A stretch of 64,000 bases of DNA from an uncultured Bacteroidia bacterium. Its GTDB lineage: Bacteria; Bacteroidota; Bacteroidia; Bacteroidales; UBA932. The position numbers and the translations under genes are program-made. Under the pieces are notes generated by a model that saw nothing but the letters and a program-made list of their open reading frames with translations, made no database searches and was not told where the DNA came from. This document shows positions 43,565-52,480 of this stretch, piece after piece. The stretch covers positions 1 through 64,000 of the forward strand of contig CADBFO010000001.1 of assembly GCA_902794005.1 (NCBI GenBank), written 5' to 3'. How positions within the stretch are numbered: position 1 is the stretch's first letter; each line of letters opens with the position of its first letter.

Positions 43565-44877
43565 ATCACTTCTGCTGTAAGGTCATATTCATCGGCGGCG
43601 GTTATGCGGACCCGGAGGAACTCCCCGACAAGGGAATACGGTTCCACGCCGTCAAAGGCCGCCGCGGTATATTTTACCAGGATTTCACCGTCCACTTCCG
43701 GACTTTCGAATTCGCTGCGGCATACCAGCATGCCGTCTGCGAAGTCGTCCACCAGCACTTTGGTCTCGGTTCCAATCCGGGATTGATTATATGCAAGGGA
43801 TATGCCACGCTGGAGTTCCATCAGGGAATCCAGCCGCTTTTGTTTGGTGCGACCGGAAATGCGGTCCCGGAAATGCAGGGCGCCATAGGTTCCTTCCTCC
43901 TCGGAGTAAGCAAACGCTCCCATGCGCTGGAAACGGGATTCCCGGACAAAATCCATCAGTTCCGCGAACTCCTTCTCCCCTTCTCCGGGATGCCCCACGA
44001 TGAGCGTAGTCCGAAGAGCCAGCCCGGGCACCTTCTCCCGCATACGGCAGATAAGCTCCCGGGTCCACCGCCCGTCCACGTGCCGGTGCATTTTATCCAA
44101 AACCCGGTCGCTGACATGCTGGAGCGGGATGTCCATGTAGCGGCACAACTTTGGATTCGTGGCCATTTCCTCCAGCACGTCTTCCGGGAAATCGGCCGGA
44201 TAGGAATAGTGCAGGCGAAGCCATTCGATGCCCTCGACGGCAGACAGCTTGCGAAGAAGATCCGCCAGGGCCCGCCGGCCATACAGGTCCAGGCCGTAAT
44301 AGGTGGTATCCTGGGCAATGAGAATCAATTCCCGGATGCCGCGGGATGCCAGATCCTCCGCTTCCCGGAGGAGCGTTTCCATGGGAACGGAACGGTGAGG
44401 CCCCCGGATGAACGGGATGGCGCAGTACGAGCAGCGGCGGTTGCACCCTTCGGAAATCTTGAAAAAGGCATAGGGCCTGTTTCCCTGCGTGAGCACCCTA
44501 CGGTGTTCATCGACGGGCCGATAGCTGCAGCCCAGCGCCTGTACCAGCGGACTCAGGTCCCGGGCGCCGAACCAGCCGTCCACCTCCGGAATCAGGGCCG
44601 GAAGGTCTTCCTTGTAACGCTCCGACAGGCAGCCGAATACGAGCAGACGGCCCACCTCTCCCCTTTTCTTCCGCTCAACGGCGGAAAGAATGGTCTGGAT
44701 GGACTGTTCCTTGGCATCTCCTATGAAACCGCAGGTATTGACGAGGAGGACGTCCACCCGGGGCCGGGCTTCCTCTTCCGGCACAAGGTCATAGCTGTCT
44801 TGCACCTGGAAAAGGAGATGCTCAGTATCCACCGTGTTCTTGGAGCATCCCAGGGTGATTACCTGCAGGCTGGGCAT
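43561..44877 (-). CDS. rimO: Ribosomal protein S12 methylthiotransferase
   Basis: 438 residues from the Met at 44877 (MPSLQVITLGCSKNTVDTE); the longer frame overlaps the upstream gene. The MTTase domain starts TLGCSKN; the radical-SAM cysteines are in CNRRCSYC (preceded by FKISEG); a TRAM domain ends the protein. The RimO-specific pattern (LGCSKNTVD, IPFIRGPHRS) separates it from MiaB and MtaB. It methylthiolates an aspartate of ribosomal protein S12. It lies 1 bp behind the DUF5606 gene. Confidence 0.95.
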   Translation of the reverse strand: MPSLQVITLGCSKNTVDTEHLLFQVQDSYDLVPEEEARPRVDVLLVNTCGFIGDAKEQSIQTILSAVERKKRGEVGRLLVFGCLSERYKEDLPALIPEVDGWFGARDLSPLVQALGCSYRPVDEHRRVLTQGNRPYAFFKISEGCNRRCSYCAIPFIRGPHRSVPMETLLREAEDLASRGIRELILIAQDTTYYGLDLYGRRALADLLRKLSAVEGIEWLRLHYSYPADFPEDVLEEMATNPKLCRYMDIPLQHVSDRVLDKMHRHVDGRWTRELICRMREKVPGLALRTTLIVGHPGEGEKEFAELMDFVRESRFQRMGAFAYSEEEGTYGALHFRDRISGRTKQKRLDSLMELQRGISLAYNQSRIGTETKVLVDDFADGMLVCRSEFESPEVDGEILVKYTAAAFDGVEPYSLVGEFLRVRITAADEYDLTAEVI

Positions 44878-44878
44878 C

Positions 44879-45310
44879 TTAAGCCTCCTTGGCGGCTTCC
44901 GCCTCCCGTTCCTCGTCGGTGAGGAAATCCAGGGAAGCATAGTGCTTGAGGGCATTGTACCACTCCACCACCTTCTTCATGTGGGAGACATAGAAACGGT
45001 TGGCATCGTAGGTGGGCAGTGCCTTGGCAAAGAGGGCTTTCAGCTCCGTTTCGGGAGCCTTGGCGCCGGGAGCGTCGTTCTCTCCCAGCACTTCCTGCAT
45101 CTTGCCGAACACCTCCTGAAGCTTGACCTCTCCTTCTTCCGTGTAGATGGAGATGTCGGCCAGGGAGGTGATGCCGGCACCGGCACTGAAATTATATCGC
45201 TTCTTGTCTTCAAACGATTCCACGATGGCGCCGGAGCGGGATTGGGCAATATAGTTGAAGAGTCCGTGCTGACCACGGATGGAAAGGGTTTTTGCGAGAT
45301 CGGTTTTCAT
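44879..45310 (-). CDS. DUF5606-family protein
   Basis: 143 residues, soluble. LAKTLSIRGQHGLFNYIAQSRSGAIVESFEDKKR is the family's N-terminal block; the rest is helical with a charged C-terminus. Function is unknown; the gene is usually found with coaE in Bacteroidetes, as here (6 bp downstream of coaE). A TATATTTG box at 45336-45343 lies inside the 3' end of coaE, so it may also have its own promoter. Confidence 0.82.
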   Translation of the reverse strand: MKTDLAKTLSIRGQHGLFNYIAQSRSGAIVESFEDKKRYNFSAGAGITSLADISIYTEEGEVKLQEVFGKMQEVLGENDAPGAKAPETELKALFAKALPTYDANRFYVSHMKKVVEWYNALKHYASLDFLTDEEREAEAAKEA

Positions 45311-45316
45311 TTTATC

Positions 45317-45922
45317 TTAATCTTTCAGGAATTTACAAATATAGGCATTTTTATCAAAAAAAGCACGGTCCACGGCAGCAGAAAGCGCCTGCAGGGAGCC
45401 GTTGTTTTCAAGGACGAGATGCACCCGGTCCATCGGGATCTCCTGCGCCGCCATACGGCTTCTCACCCGGGATTCGTCGGCCCCGTCCCTGGCCATCACC
45501 CGGCTGAGACGTTCCGACTCGGGCGCCGTTACCAGTACCACGACGTCCCCGACACCGTCAAAAACCGGTTTGGAAAGGATCACGGCCGATTCCAGCACCA
45601 CGAACGGAACACCGGATTGCTTCTCGCGCCAGCGGAGAAAGTCCTGTAGAACGGCCGGATACACAATGGACTCAAGGGTTTTCCGGGCCGGTTCGTCGGA
45701 AAAGATGACGGCGGCCAGCCGGGCGCGGTCCAACTTCCCTTCCCCGCTGCGGATGGGAACGCCCAGGGCTTCTTCCAGCCGGCGTACCAGGGCAGGCCTC
45801 CGGGAGTAGAGCCGCTTGGTCCGCGAGTCGGAATCGTAAACCGGAATGCCCCGCTTCCGGAGCAGGGCGCCGACGGCTGATTTTCCGCTGCCGATAAGGC
45901 CTGTCAGAATAATCGTCTTCAT
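45317..45922 (-). CDS. coaE: Dephospho-CoA kinase
   Basis: 201 residues. The P-loop GLIGSGKSAVG (about 7-17) is followed by the family pattern VYDSDSRTKRLY; later come the CoA-binding-region helices and VLVTAPESERLSRVMARDG. It phosphorylates dephospho-CoA in the last step of CoA synthesis. Its ATG shares one base with the ybbR stop (TGATG), so translation is coupled. Confidence 0.93.
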   Translation of the reverse strand: MKTIILTGLIGSGKSAVGALLRKRGIPVYDSDSRTKRLYSRRPALVRRLEEALGVPIRSGEGKLDRARLAAVIFSDEPARKTLESIVYPAVLQDFLRWREKQSGVPFVVLESAVILSKPVFDGVGDVVVLVTAPESERLSRVMARDGADESRVRSRMAAQEIPMDRVHLVLENNGSLQALSAAVDRAFFDKNAYICKFLKD

Positions 45923-46890
45923 CAGCGAAGCTCCACGCAGTCAAATACTTCCGGCTCTACGCGATACTCCAAAACACCGGTGGGAAGACGGAGGGTGCGG
46001 GCGACACAGCGTCCGCTGATCGATTCGCTGAAATCCCTCCAGTCCACATAAAGTTTGAAAGAACTCAACGGATCCTTGGACAAAGGGAAAGTACAGCGAA
46101 GGACCACCTGGGCCGTAGGGGGATACACCTGCAGCTGATGGCCGGCGGGAGCGTTCCACACCTCCACCGGAACGGCAGCACGCAATTCCACATAACGGGA
46201 CACCGGCAATTCGTAGCTCACTTCATCCGCGGAAATCCGAACCCCCTTGACGGGATTCAGGCGAAGCACCCCGTGCTGGGATTCATGTACGTCCGTGAGC
46301 AAAAGGCGGCTGGCCGTCACACGCTCCACGGCAGCCAGATGCACGTCTTCTCCGTAAATGGTCACCGAATCCGGGGAAATCCGGAAAGGACCGGAAGGCA
46401 TATATTGGGAGCGGCACTGAATGACTTTGTGAACATCCACCGGAACCCTCTTGTGATTCTCTACCGGGAATACGAATTTGAGCGTATCCGTGATAAACGC
46501 CTCCACATTGGCGCCCTCCCCGAAAAACTGGTTCACATAAGAGTTTTTGGTACCGCCGATGACACAATAGGTGTGCGGGGCCGTATTCCTGAGATCGGCC
46601 CGGTCGAAACGGACCTTGACCACTTTGCGTTCCCGGCGGCTTTTTTCGCGGAGAAGACGGAACCCGTCCGTTCGGCAGCGGGCGCTCACCACAACGGTAT
46701 TGGAGGATTCCAGACCGTGCCCGTCGATATTGGACTCTGCCACCACCGGCACACTGATGGTGCCGGAATAATCCTTGGAAAGATTGGTAAGAGCCCACAC
46801 AAAAACAGCAATGACCAGGGAAAGGACCATGATAATCCATTCCCTGCCCCAGTTTCCAAAACGTTCCCTGATGATCTCTTTCAGGGCCAT
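45922..46890 (-). CDS. YbbR/CdaR-like domain protein
   Basis: 322 residues. One N-terminal membrane helix (about 19-35, WIIMVLSLVIAVFVWALTNL), then YbbR-type beta repeats (VPVVAESNIDGHGLE, FPVENHKRVPVDVHK, SPDSVTIYGEDVHLAAV). In Firmicutes the family regulates the c-di-AMP cyclase CdaA; no cyclase is nearby here, so the role is open. It lies 7 bp behind yajC. Confidence 0.82.
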   Translation of the reverse strand: MALKEIIRERFGNWGREWIIMVLSLVIAVFVWALTNLSKDYSGTISVPVVAESNIDGHGLESSNTVVVSARCRTDGFRLLREKSRRERKVVKVRFDRADLRNTAPHTYCVIGGTKNSYVNQFFGEGANVEAFITDTLKFVFPVENHKRVPVDVHKVIQCRSQYMPSGPFRISPDSVTIYGEDVHLAAVERVTASRLLLTDVHESQHGVLRLNPVKGVRISADEVSYELPVSRYVELRAAVPVEVWNAPAGHQLQVYPPTAQVVLRCTFPLSKDPLSSFKLYVDWRDFSESISGRCVARTLRLPTGVLEYRVEPEVFDCVELR

Positions 46891-46897
46891 GCACTTG

Positions 46898-47242
46898 TTA
46901 CTTTTGTTCGGCTTCGGAATAATCTTTCACGAGGCCCTGCTTGTCAACGCGGAGTTTCACGTCGCCGTCCACCCTAATCAGGACGGTCTTCTCGCTCACC
47001 TCCACGATTTCTCCGTAGATGCCGCCGACGGTAACGACCTTGTCGCCTTTCTTGAGGGCATTGCGGAATTCCTGCATCTGCTTCTGCTGCTTGCGCTGCG
47101 GACGGATCATGAACAGATACATCACCAGGATGATGGCACCGAACATGAGGATGGTGGGCCAGGCGCTGGGCTGCTGGGCTCCGGCCTGTCCTGCGGGAGC
47201 GGCGGGAGCACCCATCAGAAGGAAAGAATAAATCAAATTCAT
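46898..47242 (-). CDS. yajC: Preprotein translocase subunit YajC
   Basis: 114 residues. A single membrane helix (about 30-48) is followed by the cytoplasmic IRPQRKQQKQMQEFRNALKKGD block and a small beta domain (VVTVGGIYGEIVEV), the YajC signature. It associates with SecDF-YidC at the Sec translocon. The ATG overlaps the nusB stop by 4 bp. Confidence 0.93.
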   Translation of the reverse strand: MNLIYSFLLMGAPAAPAGQAGAQQPSAWPTILMFGAIILVMYLFMIRPQRKQQKQMQEFRNALKKGDKVVTVGGIYGEIVEVSEKTVLIRVDGDVKLRVDKQGLVKDYSEAEQK

Positions 47243-48159
47243 ACGGTTTTGCTGATTATGCCCTTTTCCACGCGGTCTTTGATGAGGCGGTCAAGCAGAC
47301 CGTTCACGAAACTGCGGCTCTTGGGCGTTGAATAATATTTGGAAATTTCTACGTATTCGTTGATGGTGACCCGGACCGGAATCTCCGGAAAGGTTTCCGC
47401 CTCGGCCAGTCCCATGGAAATGAGGATGATATCCGTCGTATAAAGACGGTCCTGCTCCCATTTGGAGACAGACTGGGCGATAAGCTTGTAATACTCCTGA
47501 TAGCGGCCATAGGTGGCCGTGAGCAGGCTGCGGACAAATTCGCGGGAGTCTGCCGGATACAGCACCGGCAAATCCCATCGGCCCGTGCGGCCCATCTCTT
47601 CCAGGGTGCGGATACAACAGCCCAGTACGTATGCGAGGTCGTCGGCCCAGTGGATGGAGAGGTCTTCCAGGATGGTGGCGAGGGATTCGTCATCTTCCAG
47701 TTCCTCCGTGAAAAGCTGCTGCCAGAGCGCGGCGTCGGCTTTCAGGGAACGCGTCGCTTCGTTCATGTAGTCCTGGTAATAGGGACGACCCTTCAACCTC
47801 TCGTACAAGGCATGGAGGAAGGCATCGTTCTGGGCCCAGGAGAACTTTTTCTTTTCCTGCAGCTTCTGAAAATCCGGATCCTGCTCCAGCAAGGCCGATA
47901 TGCCATTGGCGGCAAATTTCGTATTGGGATGAAGCTCTTCCTCGGTGGGGTGGAATTTCCCCCGGGCCGCCTCGATGCGGCGGGCAGCCTCCGCCGTCAG
48001 GGCCGGAATGAGGGCCAGCATGTAAAGGTACAGATCCCGCGTTGCTTCGCAGGAAGCTTCAAGGCTGGAAAGCGCCTCTTTCAAACTGAGGTCCCGATTC
48101 TCCGCGCAGGAGTACAGAACTTTGAAAGCCTTGATTCTTAAAATGCGGCGATTGAGCAT
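47239..48159 (-). CDS. nusB: Transcription antitermination factor NusB
   Basis: 306 residues, the long Bacteroidetes form of NusB. The N-terminus MLNRRILRIKAFKVLYSC and the C-terminal block ILISMGLAEAETFPEIPVRVTINEYVEISKYY carry the NusB RNA/NusE-binding fold; the central insertion is lineage-specific. NusB acts in rRNA antitermination. It heads a seven-gene operon (nusB to the DUF6340-like lipoprotein). Confidence 0.93.
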   Translation of the reverse strand: MLNRRILRIKAFKVLYSCAENRDLSLKEALSSLEASCEATRDLYLYMLALIPALTAEAARRIEAARGKFHPTEEELHPNTKFAANGISALLEQDPDFQKLQEKKKFSWAQNDAFLHALYERLKGRPYYQDYMNEATRSLKADAALWQQLFTEELEDDESLATILEDLSIHWADDLAYVLGCCIRTLEEMGRTGRWDLPVLYPADSREFVRSLLTATYGRYQEYYKLIAQSVSKWEQDRLYTTDIILISMGLAEAETFPEIPVRVTINEYVEISKYYSTPKSRSFVNGLLDRLIKDRVEKGIISKTV

Positions 48160-48178
48160 ATTGTCAAATAAATTTCTA

Positions 48179-48186
48179 CAAAGTTA
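48179..48186 (-). promoter_or_regulatory. -7 box (TAACTTTG) of the nusB operon
   Basis: Exact match on the minus strand, 19 nt before the nusB ATG. It diverges from the plus-strand box at 48208-48215. Confidence 0.55.
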
Positions 48187-48207
48187 GTGTTTTTTAAATA
48201 AAATCCC

Positions 48208-48215
48208 TATTTTTG
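48208..48215 (+). promoter_or_regulatory. -7 box (TATTTTTG) of the DUF3276 gene
   Basis: Exact TAnnTTTG match, 28 nt before the ATG at 48244. Confidence 0.5.
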
Positions 48216-48243
48216 TAATCACAAAACAAAAAACGAACAACGT

Positions 48244-48591
48244 ATGTACAGTGAAGAATATGAGCGTTCCCGCGCTCAGGAGAGAAATTCGGAGGATGTG
48301 TATTCCAAACCCGTCCGTGCAGGCAAGCGCACCTATTTCTTCGATGTCAAGTCCACCAAGGGAAACAACGACTTCTATCTCACCATCACGGAGAGCAAAC
48401 GCCGGCTGGAGCGGGATGGGTCCTTTACCTACGACAAACACAAGATTTTCCTCTATAAAGAAGATTTCGAGAAGTTCCAGGAAGGCCTGCAGGAAGCGGT
48501 CCGCTACATTATGCACGACCTCCTGCACGACCAGCCCATCCGCCAATACCCGCCAAGGGAAGAGCAGGAAACTTCCGAAGATGAGTTCTAA
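48244..48591 (+). CDS. DUF3276 / PUR-family nucleic-acid-binding protein
   Basis: 115 residues. The core KRTYFFDVKSTKGNNDFYLTITESKRR and KIFLYKEDFEKFQEGLQEAV is a PUR-alpha-like fold, known from spirochaete and Bacteroidetes proteins that bind single-stranded DNA or RNA. It is a short single-gene unit with its own promoter and terminator. Probable regulatory or RNA-binding role. Confidence 0.9.
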   Translation: MYSEEYERSRAQERNSEDVYSKPVRAGKRTYFFDVKSTKGNNDFYLTITESKRRLERDGSFTYDKHKIFLYKEDFEKFQEGLQEAVRYIMHDLLHDQPIRQYPPREEQETSEDEF

Positions 48592-48593
48592 AC

Positions 48594-48622
48594 AAAAAAC
48601 CGGCACCCCATGCCGGTTTTTT
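48594..48622 (+). terminator. Rho-independent terminator after the DUF3276 gene
   Basis: AACCGGCA and TGCCGGTT form a perfect 8-bp stem with loop CCCCA, followed by T-rich sequence. It ends only 19 bp before the deaminase ATG. Confidence 0.8.
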
Positions 48623-48641
48623 CAGACCTTTCAGGACAAGC

Positions 48642-49889
48642 ATGATTCTCCTCAAAAACATCCTTCACGGTCATAACAGGACAGACATCCTTATCGGAGA
48701 TGGCGTCATCAAGCATGTCGGCCCGGTGACGGAAACCGCGCCCGGCACCGAAACGGTGGATTGTTCCGGGAAAGCTGTCATTCCCGGTTTCGTGAACATG
48801 CACACCCATGCCGCCATGATTATGCTGCGCGGCATCCATGAGGATCTTACCCTGTACGACTGGCTCAACAACATCTGGAAAATCGAAGCCAAACTGGACC
48901 GGGACTTCATTTACTGGAGTACCAAGGCGGCCTGCCTGGAGATGATCCGGAGCGGGACCACCACCTTCAACGACCAGTACTGGTTTTGCCCGCATGCCCG
49001 GCTGGCCGCCGTCGAGATGGGGCTTCGCCCGGTGTATTCCTTTATTTTCCTGGATTCCCAGAACCCGGACATGGCCCGCCGGCAGCGCGATGCCTGCCAG
49101 CGCCTGTATGAGCGCACCCTGGACTGGGGAGAAGATTCCCAGTTTGCCGTCTCCATCCACTCGGTCTATACCGTCTGCGAGGAGAATATCCTCTGGGCCA
49201 ATCAGTTTGCCCTGGACCACGGACTCAAGCTTCACCTCCATCTTTCGGAGACCCGCCTGGAAAACGAGGACTGCCGCCGCGCCCATGGCGGGATCTCCCC
49301 GACCGAATACTTTGACAGCCTGGGCATCTGGGGACCGCATGTAATCGCCGCCCACTGCCTGCACCTGTCGGATGAAGATGTCCGCATTCTTGGGGACCAC
49401 CGGGTCAACTGCGTCCACAACATCCACTCCAACCTCAAACTGGCCTCCGGTTTCCAGTTTCGATACAACGAACTCCGGGATGCCGGCGTCAATGTGTGCC
49501 TGGGAACGGACGGAGCGGCATCGGCCAATGACATGGACATGCTCCAGCACATGAAAACGGCCGCCATCATGCAGAAAGCCTGGCGGGCAGACCCTTTGGC
49601 CATGCCGTTGGACGAGCTGATGGACTGTGCCACCGTGCATGGAGCCAAAGCCCTTGGAATCAATGCTGGTGTCATCTGCGAAGGCGCCTCGGCCGATTTG
49701 TCCCTCATCGACCTGGACAGCACGTACTTCCTTTCTCCCGGTTCCATTACCGCCAACCTGGTGTATTCCGCCGGCAGCCGGGCCATCAGTTCGGTGATGA
49801 TCCGCGGCCGCTGGGTCATGCGGGACCATGCAATCCCTTCCGAGGCGGAAATTCTCGCCGGCGCCCGTCGCGTCGCGTCTCAGATTTAA
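48642..49889 (+). CDS. Amidohydrolase: S-adenosylhomocysteine/methylthioadenosine/adenosine deaminase-like
   Basis: 415 residues. Metal and catalytic residues of the MtaD/SAH-deaminase group are visible: His54 and His56 (NMHTHAAM), His200 with Glu203 (LHLHLSET), His238 (AAHC) and Asp290 ([14 protein letters not shown]). The enzyme probably deaminates a 6-amino nucleoside (SAH, MTA or adenosine) to the inosine form. Two purine nucleoside phosphorylases follow directly (4 bp and overlapping), giving a compact nucleoside-salvage operon. Confidence 0.9.
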   Translation: MILLKNILHGHNRTDILIGDGVIKHVGPVTETAPGTETVDCSGKAVIPGFVNMHTHAAMIMLRGIHEDLTLYDWLNNIWKIEAKLDRDFIYWSTKAACLEMIRSGTTTFNDQYWFCPHARLAAVEMGLRPVYSFIFLDSQNPDMARRQRDACQRLYERTLDWGEDSQFAVSIHSVYTVCEENILWANQFALDHGLKLHLHLSETRLENEDCRRAHGGISPTEYFDSLGIWGPHVIAAHCLHLSDEDVRILGDHRVNCVHNIHSNLKLASGFQFRYNELRDAGVNVCLGTDGAASANDMDMLQHMKTAAIMQKAWRADPLAMPLDELMDCATVHGAKALGINAGVICEGASADLSLIDLDSTYFLSPGSITANLVYSAGSRAISSVMIRGRWVMRDHAIPSEAEILAGARRVASQI

Positions 49890-49893
49890 TACA

Positions 49894-50730
49894 ATGATGG
49901 ATCCTCGAATCGAAAACATCAACGGGATCACCGCCCGCCTCCGGGACCGTATGCAAGGCCGGAAACCGGTGCTGGGGATTGTCCTCGGCAGCGGATTGGG
50001 CGCTCTGGCCGATTCCATCAAAAATCCTGTCGTCATCCCCTACCGGGAACTGCCCGGCTTCCCCGTTTCCACGGCAAGCGGGCACAAGGGGAACTTCATC
50101 ATCGGCGAACTGGGCGGCAAGACCGTCATCGCCATGCAAGGACGCATCCACTATTACGAGGGCTACGGGATGGACAAAGTGGTCCTTCCCATCCGCGTGA
50201 TGATCGGGGCCGGCATCCGTGCGCTCATCGTTTCCAATGCCGCCGGCGGAATCGGTTACCACCTGCATGTGGGAGACCTGATGGTCATCAAAGATCATAT
50301 CAACCTCCTGCCCAATCCCCTCATCGGCCCCAATTTTGACGACTACGGACCGCGTTTTCCGGACATGACCCGCCCCTACGATCCGGCCCTGATCCGCCTG
50401 GCCTTCCGGCTGGCCGAAGAAGAGGGCATTGCACTTCAGCAGGGAGTCTATGTGGGAGGCACCGGCCCCTCCTATGAAACGCCGGCCGAATACAAGTACT
50501 TCCGTATCATCGGAGGCGACGCCGTGGGAATGTCCACCGTGCCGGAAGTCATCGTGGCCCGCCACGCCGGAATTCCGGTTTTCGGCATTTCCGTCATTAC
50601 CAACGAGGCCCATGACGACTTTGCGGAAGATTTTGAGAACAACGGCGAAGACGTCATCGTCGCCGCCAATGCCGCCACAGAAAAAATGACCCGGCTCATT
50701 GAAAGGATGACGGGAGAGATGGAATTATGA
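49894..50730 (+). CDS. Purine nucleoside phosphorylase (copy 1, Asn-type)
   Basis: 278 residues from the first of two adjacent ATGs (49894/49897). Trimeric PNP signature: VLGSGLG (30-36), [26 protein letters not shown], and the base-binding GPSYETPAE with Glu equal to human Glu201. Asn237 in SVITNEAH aligns with human Asn243, which favours 6-oxopurines (inosine, guanosine). It splits nucleosides with phosphate to base and (deoxy)ribose-1-phosphate. The stop overlaps the start of copy 2 by 4 bp. Confidence 0.94.
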   Translation: MMDPRIENINGITARLRDRMQGRKPVLGIVLGSGLGALADSIKNPVVIPYRELPGFPVSTASGHKGNFIIGELGGKTVIAMQGRIHYYEGYGMDKVVLPIRVMIGAGIRALIVSNAAGGIGYHLHVGDLMVIKDHINLLPNPLIGPNFDDYGPRFPDMTRPYDPALIRLAFRLAEEEGIALQQGVYVGGTGPSYETPAEYKYFRIIGGDAVGMSTVPEVIVARHAGIPVFGISVITNEAHDDFAEDFENNGEDVIVAANAATEKMTRLIERMTGEMEL

Positions 50731-51551
50731 GTTATATCGACACCATTCATCTGGCCTCGGACTTTGTCGAAAGCCGCCTCGGGGGGATGAAGCCCGAAGT
50801 GGGCATCGTTCTGGGAAGCGGTCTGGGGAAACTGGCCGAAACGATTGAGCATCCGCTGGTGATTCCGTACAGGGACATCCCCGGTTTTGCCGTTTCCACG
50901 GCCATCGGCCACAAAGGAAACTTCATCATCGGAAAGATTGCCGGCAAAACCGTCCTGGCCATGCAGGGGCGCATCCACTACTATGAAGGATACGGGATGC
51001 AGCTGGCCACCCTCCCCATCCGCGTGATGAAGCGGCTGGGCATCCGCTATCTGTTCGTTTCCAACGCCGCCGGAGGCACCAATCCGGATTATCACGTAGG
51101 AGACATCATGCTTATCCGGGACCATATCAACCTGCTGCCCAATCCTCTTATCGGCCCCAACCTGGAAGACTTCGGCCCCCGTTTTCCGGACATGACGCGT
51201 CCGTACGACCCGGCGCTGCTCCGCCTGGCGGAGGAAGTGGCACGGGAAGAGAACATTCCGCTGCAAAAAGGCGTCTATCTGGCCTGCAGCGGTCCTTCGT
51301 ACGAAACGCCGGCCGAATACAGATACTTCCGTATCATCGGGGCCGACGCCGTGGGCATGAGCACCACACCGGAAGTTATCGTGGCCCGGCACAGCGGAAT
51401 CCCCGTCTTCGGTGTTTCCGTCATCACGGACGTCGCCCATGCGACGGAAGACGAGGACTATGTCACGGACGGGGAGGCCATCGTCCAGGCAGCCGATGCG
51501 GCGGCAGACAAAATGAACCTCCTTTTCAAACGGATTCTCCAGCGTCTGTAA
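50727..51551 (+). CDS. Purine nucleoside phosphorylase (copy 2, Asp-type; possible adenosine/MTA phosphorylase)
   Basis: 274 residues, clearly a tandem paralogue of copy 1 (long identical blocks such as [12 protein letters not shown] and PSYETPAEY). The catalytic and phosphate residues are kept, but the residue aligned with human Asn243 is Asp235 (SVITDVAH). MTA phosphorylases carry Asp there, and the human Asn243Asp variant is known to accept adenosine, so copy 2 may prefer 6-aminopurine nucleosides. Assignment to a PNP-superfamily phosphorylase is sure; the specificity is inferred. Confidence 0.93.
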   Translation: MSYIDTIHLASDFVESRLGGMKPEVGIVLGSGLGKLAETIEHPLVIPYRDIPGFAVSTAIGHKGNFIIGKIAGKTVLAMQGRIHYYEGYGMQLATLPIRVMKRLGIRYLFVSNAAGGTNPDYHVGDIMLIRDHINLLPNPLIGPNLEDFGPRFPDMTRPYDPALLRLAEEVAREENIPLQKGVYLACSGPSYETPAEYRYFRIIGADAVGMSTTPEVIVARHSGIPVFGVSVITDVAHATEDEDYVTDGEAIVQAADAAADKMNLLFKRILQRL

Positions 51552-51585
51552 GCGCTGTTTTTATAGAATTGATAAATTCTAAACA

Positions 51586-51625
51586 AAAAACTTTCAATAC
51601 CTTGCCGGGGTTTGGAAGTTTTTTT
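51586..51625 (+). terminator. Rho-independent terminator after the nucleoside operon
   Basis: AAACTTTC...TACC pairs with GGGTTTGGAAGTTT (some G-T pairs), followed by a run of T that runs into the next promoter. Confidence 0.55.
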
Positions 51626-51626
51626 G

Positions 51627-51634
51627 TATATTTG
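51627..51634 (+). promoter_or_regulatory. -7 box (TATATTTG) of the coiled-coil/zapA unit
   Basis: Exact match, 21 nt before the ATG at 51656. It follows the T-tract of the preceding terminator directly. Confidence 0.55.
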
Positions 51635-51655
51635 CGAGACAAGGCAGAACCGGCC

Positions 51656-51928
51656 ATGCTGGAAAATCTAAGAACACAGATTGAACGGCTGATTGCACGT
51701 TATGAGGCTGAGAAGGCGGAGAACGAGCGTCTCCGCCAGGAGTTACATGCGTGTGAGGAAACCGGTGAAAACCTGAGGAGACAGATCAATGAACTGGAGT
51801 CCCAAATAGAGACCGGGAAACTTGCCGAGGCTTTTTCCGGCGGCATTTCCAACGCGGAAGCCAAAGCCAAGGTCGATACATTAATCAAGGAGATCGATAG
51901 ATGCATCTCCTATTTGGAGGAAGCCTGA
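51656..51928 (+). CDS. Short coiled-coil protein upstream of zapA
   Basis: 90 residues from the ATG at 51656; the upstream extension to 51569 runs through the terminator and promoter. Residues about 1-55 are a continuous heptad-type coiled coil (LIARYEAEKAENERLRQEL). No other domain. It lies 1 bp before zapA, a pairing seen in Bacteroidetes; a ZapB-like partner role in division is plausible but inferred from position and coiled coil only. Confidence 0.75.
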   Translation: MLENLRTQIERLIARYEAEKAENERLRQELHACEETGENLRRQINELESQIETGKLAEAFSGGISNAEAKAKVDTLIKEIDRCISYLEEA

Positions 51929-51929
51929 C

Positions 51930-52220
51930 ATGGACCAGAAAATCAGCGTAAAGATTGCCGGCCGCATGTTCAACCTCACGGCATCCTCCCCGGAAGCGGA
52001 ACAGCTCTACCGGGAAGCTGCGGAAACCATCAACCGGCGTTTTGCAGCCTATACCCGCAGCCATCCCGGAAAAAACGTTTCGGACCTGCTGTCCATGATA
52101 GCCCTGAACGAAACCGTCATCCGGCTGGAGCTGCAACAGGAAATCGACCAGTACAAGGAGGACAAAGACCTTCTGGCAAGAGACCTGGAACGCTATTTAC
52201 AGGACAACGGTAAAAAATAA
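51930..52220 (+). CDS. zapA: Cell division protein ZapA
   Basis: 96 residues. KISVKIAGRMFNLTASSPEAEQLYREAAETINRR is the ZapA beta-strand plus helix pattern, and the rest is a coiled coil (LSMIALNETVIRLELQQEIDQ). ZapA binds FtsZ and bundles protofilaments at the division ring. It sits between the short coiled-coil gene and a probable 6S RNA, an arrangement with zapA and 6S neighbours known from other bacteria. Confidence 0.9.
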   Translation: MDQKISVKIAGRMFNLTASSPEAEQLYREAAETINRRFAAYTRSHPGKNVSDLLSMIALNETVIRLELQQEIDQYKEDKDLLARDLERYLQDNGKK

Positions 52221-52411
52221 GCCGTCAACCATCGAAAGCTGAAATCAACACGTTTCAACGTACAGGGTTGACTCAGACCGGGGATGACAGGCCCCCAGTT
52301 ACCTCCGGGAATTCTGCGGCCACGGCCGCAGGACACGGGATCTCAGAAACCGGTCGGGACCCAAATCTTATTCACATAAGATTTTCTGACTAGATGCTGA
52401 CGGCTTTTTCT
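52219..52411 (+). ncRNA. ssrS: Probable 6S RNA
   Basis: The 190-nt region has no open frame but strong pairing. The ends AAGCCGTCA (52219-52227) and TGACGGCTT (52398-52406) close the molecule, followed by five T. Inside, GGGT and GACCGG (52265-52281) pair with CCGGTC and ACCC (52350-52362), giving a long rod; CTGCGGCC/GGCCGCAG (52314-52331) caps it, and an AAATCTTAT/ATAAGATTT hairpin (52363-52384) lies in the 3' half. Size, rod shape with closing stem and location between zapA and rny fit 6S RNA, which binds RNA polymerase. tmRNA and RNase P RNA are less likely. Confidence 0.6.
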
Positions 52412-52480
52412 TTCATGGCGGTTTCCTCGATGCAACAGAGGGAACTGCCATTTTTTGAAACGTTAAACACAATATATATT

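Noticed and set aside
52219..52411. The structured RNA considered as tmRNA or RNase P RNA
   Set aside because: It lacks the tRNA-like ends and tag frame of tmRNA and is too short for RNase P RNA, with none of its conserved core.
52394..52480. Longer N-terminus for RNase Y
   Set aside because: The extension starts inside the 6S RNA closing stem; the Met at 52481 begins the expected membrane helix.
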